Origin: an uncultured Phascolarctobacterium sp.
Lineage (GTDB): Bacteria; Bacillota; Negativicutes; Acidaminococcales; Acidaminococcaceae
Direction of reading: 5' to 3'
NCBI GenBank assembly: GCA_946002345.1
Contig: CAMFZA010000017.1
Span: 1 to 13,671, forward strand
DNA: 13,671 nucleotides
Under the pieces are notes generated by a model, which worked only from the letters and a program-made list of their open reading frames with translations, did not search any database and had not been told where the DNA came from. A program made the translations under genes and the position numbers. Positions 12,706 to 13,671 of this stretch are shown here, one piece after another (the stretch's first letter is position 1; each line of letters begins with the position of its first letter).

Positions 12706-12731
12706 ATCATATAGATATATATCCATATGAT
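12706..12731. promoter_or_regulatory. 26-bp near-perfect palindrome upstream of metH
   Basis: ATCATAT (12706-12712) and ATATGAT (12725-12731) flank the self-complementary GATATATATC (12714-12723), with one A/C mismatch (12713/12724). The axis of symmetry is between 12718 and 12719. It sits 25 bp before the metH start and 8 bp after the stop of the preceding gene. It could be an operator or an mRNA hairpin; it has no T tract like that of a terminator. Confidence 0.45.
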
Positions 12732-12756
12732 TTATGATTGTATAAGGAGAAGAAAT

Positions 12757-13671
12757 ATGAGCTTTAAAGAACTTTTAGGTAAAAAGATGTTATTTTTTGA
12801 TGGCGCAACGGGCACCCAGCTGCAGGCCCGGGGCCTGCAGCCCGGCGAACTGCCCGAAAGCTGGAACTTTACCCACCCTGAAATTGTGGAGGCCGTCCAC
12901 AGAGGTTATCTGGATGTGGGCTCCAACATTGTTAAGTCCAACACCTTCGGCGCAAACCCCATCAAGCTGAAGGGCAGCGGTCTCGATTGCAAGGAAACCA
13001 TCGAAGCCGCTGTAGCCATCGCTAAGCGTGCCTGCGGTGGCCGCGAGAACAAATTCGTAGCCCTCAATCTGGGTCCCACCGGTAAGCTGCTGGCCCCCTA
13101 CGGGGATTTACCCTTTGAAGACGCTGTAGCAGCCTATGGCGAAATGGTGCGCTACGGTGCTGCCGCCGGTGCCGATTTAATTTTAATCGAAACCATGAGC
13201 GATACCTACGAAATCAAAGCAGCAGTTTTAGCCGCCAAGGAAAACTGCGACCTGCCCGTCTGTGTAACCATGACCTTTGACCAGGACGGTAAGCTGCTTA
13301 CCGGCGCTACGGTGGAAGCAGCTGCCTTGATGTGCGAGGGCTTAGGCGTGGACGCCATGGGCTTCAACTGCGGCCTAGGTCCCGTACAGGTGGCCAAACT
13401 GCTGCCCCAAATGCTGGCCGCTACTAGTCTGCCCATCATCATCAATCCTAATGCTGGTCTGCCCGTAGAAAAGGATGGCAAAACCTGCTTTGAAGTAGGA
13501 CCCGAGGAATATGCAGAGCTCATGTACAATTTGGCCCAGCAGGGCCCTAGCATCGTGGGCGGCTGCTGTGGCACCACTCCGGCCCATATCGAAGCCATGA
13601 TTAAAAAATGCCAGGCCCTCCAGCCCGGCGGCTATCGTGACTGCAAGCTCACTGCCATTTCCAGCTACGGT
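12757..13671 (+). CDS. metH: Cobalamin-dependent methionine synthase, N-terminal part (cut by window end)
   Basis: Only the first 305 residues are in the window; the frame is open at the edge. They form the homocysteine-binding (Pfam S-methyl_trans) barrel of MetH, starting LFFDGATGTQLQARGL. The zinc ligands that activate the homocysteine thiol are all present: Cys205 in GFNCGLGP, and Cys270-Cys271 in VGGCCGTTPAHI. The folate, cobalamin and any activation domain would follow beyond the window. The ATG at 12757 has AAGGAGAAG upstream. The metF and reactivation-protein neighbours favour MetH over a short betaine- or methylmethionine-homocysteine methyltransferase, but a stand-alone methyltransferase cannot be fully excluded without the rest. 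Confidence 0.9.
   Translation, partial: MSFKELLGKKMLFFDGATGTQLQARGLQPGELPESWNFTHPEIVEAVHRGYLDVGSNIVKSNTFGANPIKLKGSGLDCKETIEAAVAIAKRACGGRENKFVALNLGPTGKLLAPYGDLPFEDAVAAYGEMVRYGAAAGADLILIETMSDTYEIKAAVLAAKENCDLPVCVTMTFDQDGKLLTGATVEAAALMCEGLGVDAMGFNCGLGPVQVAKLLPQMLAATSLPIIINPNAGLPVEKDGKTCFEVGPEEYAELMYNLAQQGPSIVGGCCGTTPAHIEAMIKKCQALQPGGYRDCKLTAISSYG

Overview
The window looks like a chromosomal segment of a diderm Firmicute (Negativicutes, possibly Acidaminococcaceae such as Phascolarctobacterium). This is inferred from three things together: an RND multidrug pump with a lipoprotein adaptor, which implies an outer membrane; a Na+-pumping decarboxylase beta subunit with a miniature OadG-like subunit; and Firmicute-style AGGAGG ribosome binding sites with strong intrinsic terminators. 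The genus is a guess.

Layout. Positions 1-125 hold two terminators. Positions 126-1547 (minus strand) carry a compact decarboxylase cluster read right to left: a 42-aa OadG-related membrane subunit, the 377-aa Na+-translocating beta subunit, and a possible 28-aa membrane microprotein. No carboxyltransferase or biotin-carrier gene is adjacent. Positions 1785-6374 (minus) carry a two-gene RND efflux operon, adaptor then pump, with a well-formed promoter, helically phased upstream repeats and a TetR-type palindrome, but no outer-membrane channel gene. Upstream of it, also minus, is a secreted 451-aa protein with a DxDxDG motif and a DUF4163/DUF3298 (RsiV-like) C-terminal region.

Positions 7935-10664 (plus) form a NitT/TauT-type ABC importer: lipoprotein substrate-binding protein, ATPase and permease. 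The binding-protein frame has apparently lost its stop codon (a TA duplication would explain it). It runs through a terminator hairpin, an internal extended -10 promoter and a leader hairpin into the ATPase gene. A bidirectional terminator separates this operon from a convergent tRNA-Ser(CGA) gene (minus). A good promoter for the tRNA lies about 180 bp upstream of it, so the precursor tRNA would carry a 121-nt imperfect palindrome in its 5' leader.

Positions 11125-13671 (plus) form a methionine/one-carbon cluster: metF (TTG start), a free-standing MetH reactivation-domain protein with a cysteine-rich tail, and the N-terminal 305 residues of cobalamin-dependent methionine synthase, cut by the window edge. 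Together these make methyl-THF, methylate homocysteine and probably rescue oxidised cobalamin, with reactivation encoded as a separate protein.

No CRISPR array, prophage, transposase or clear insertion sequence is visible. The most unusual points are the read-through binding-protein gene, the palindrome inside the pre-tRNA leader, and the minimal decarboxylase cluster.
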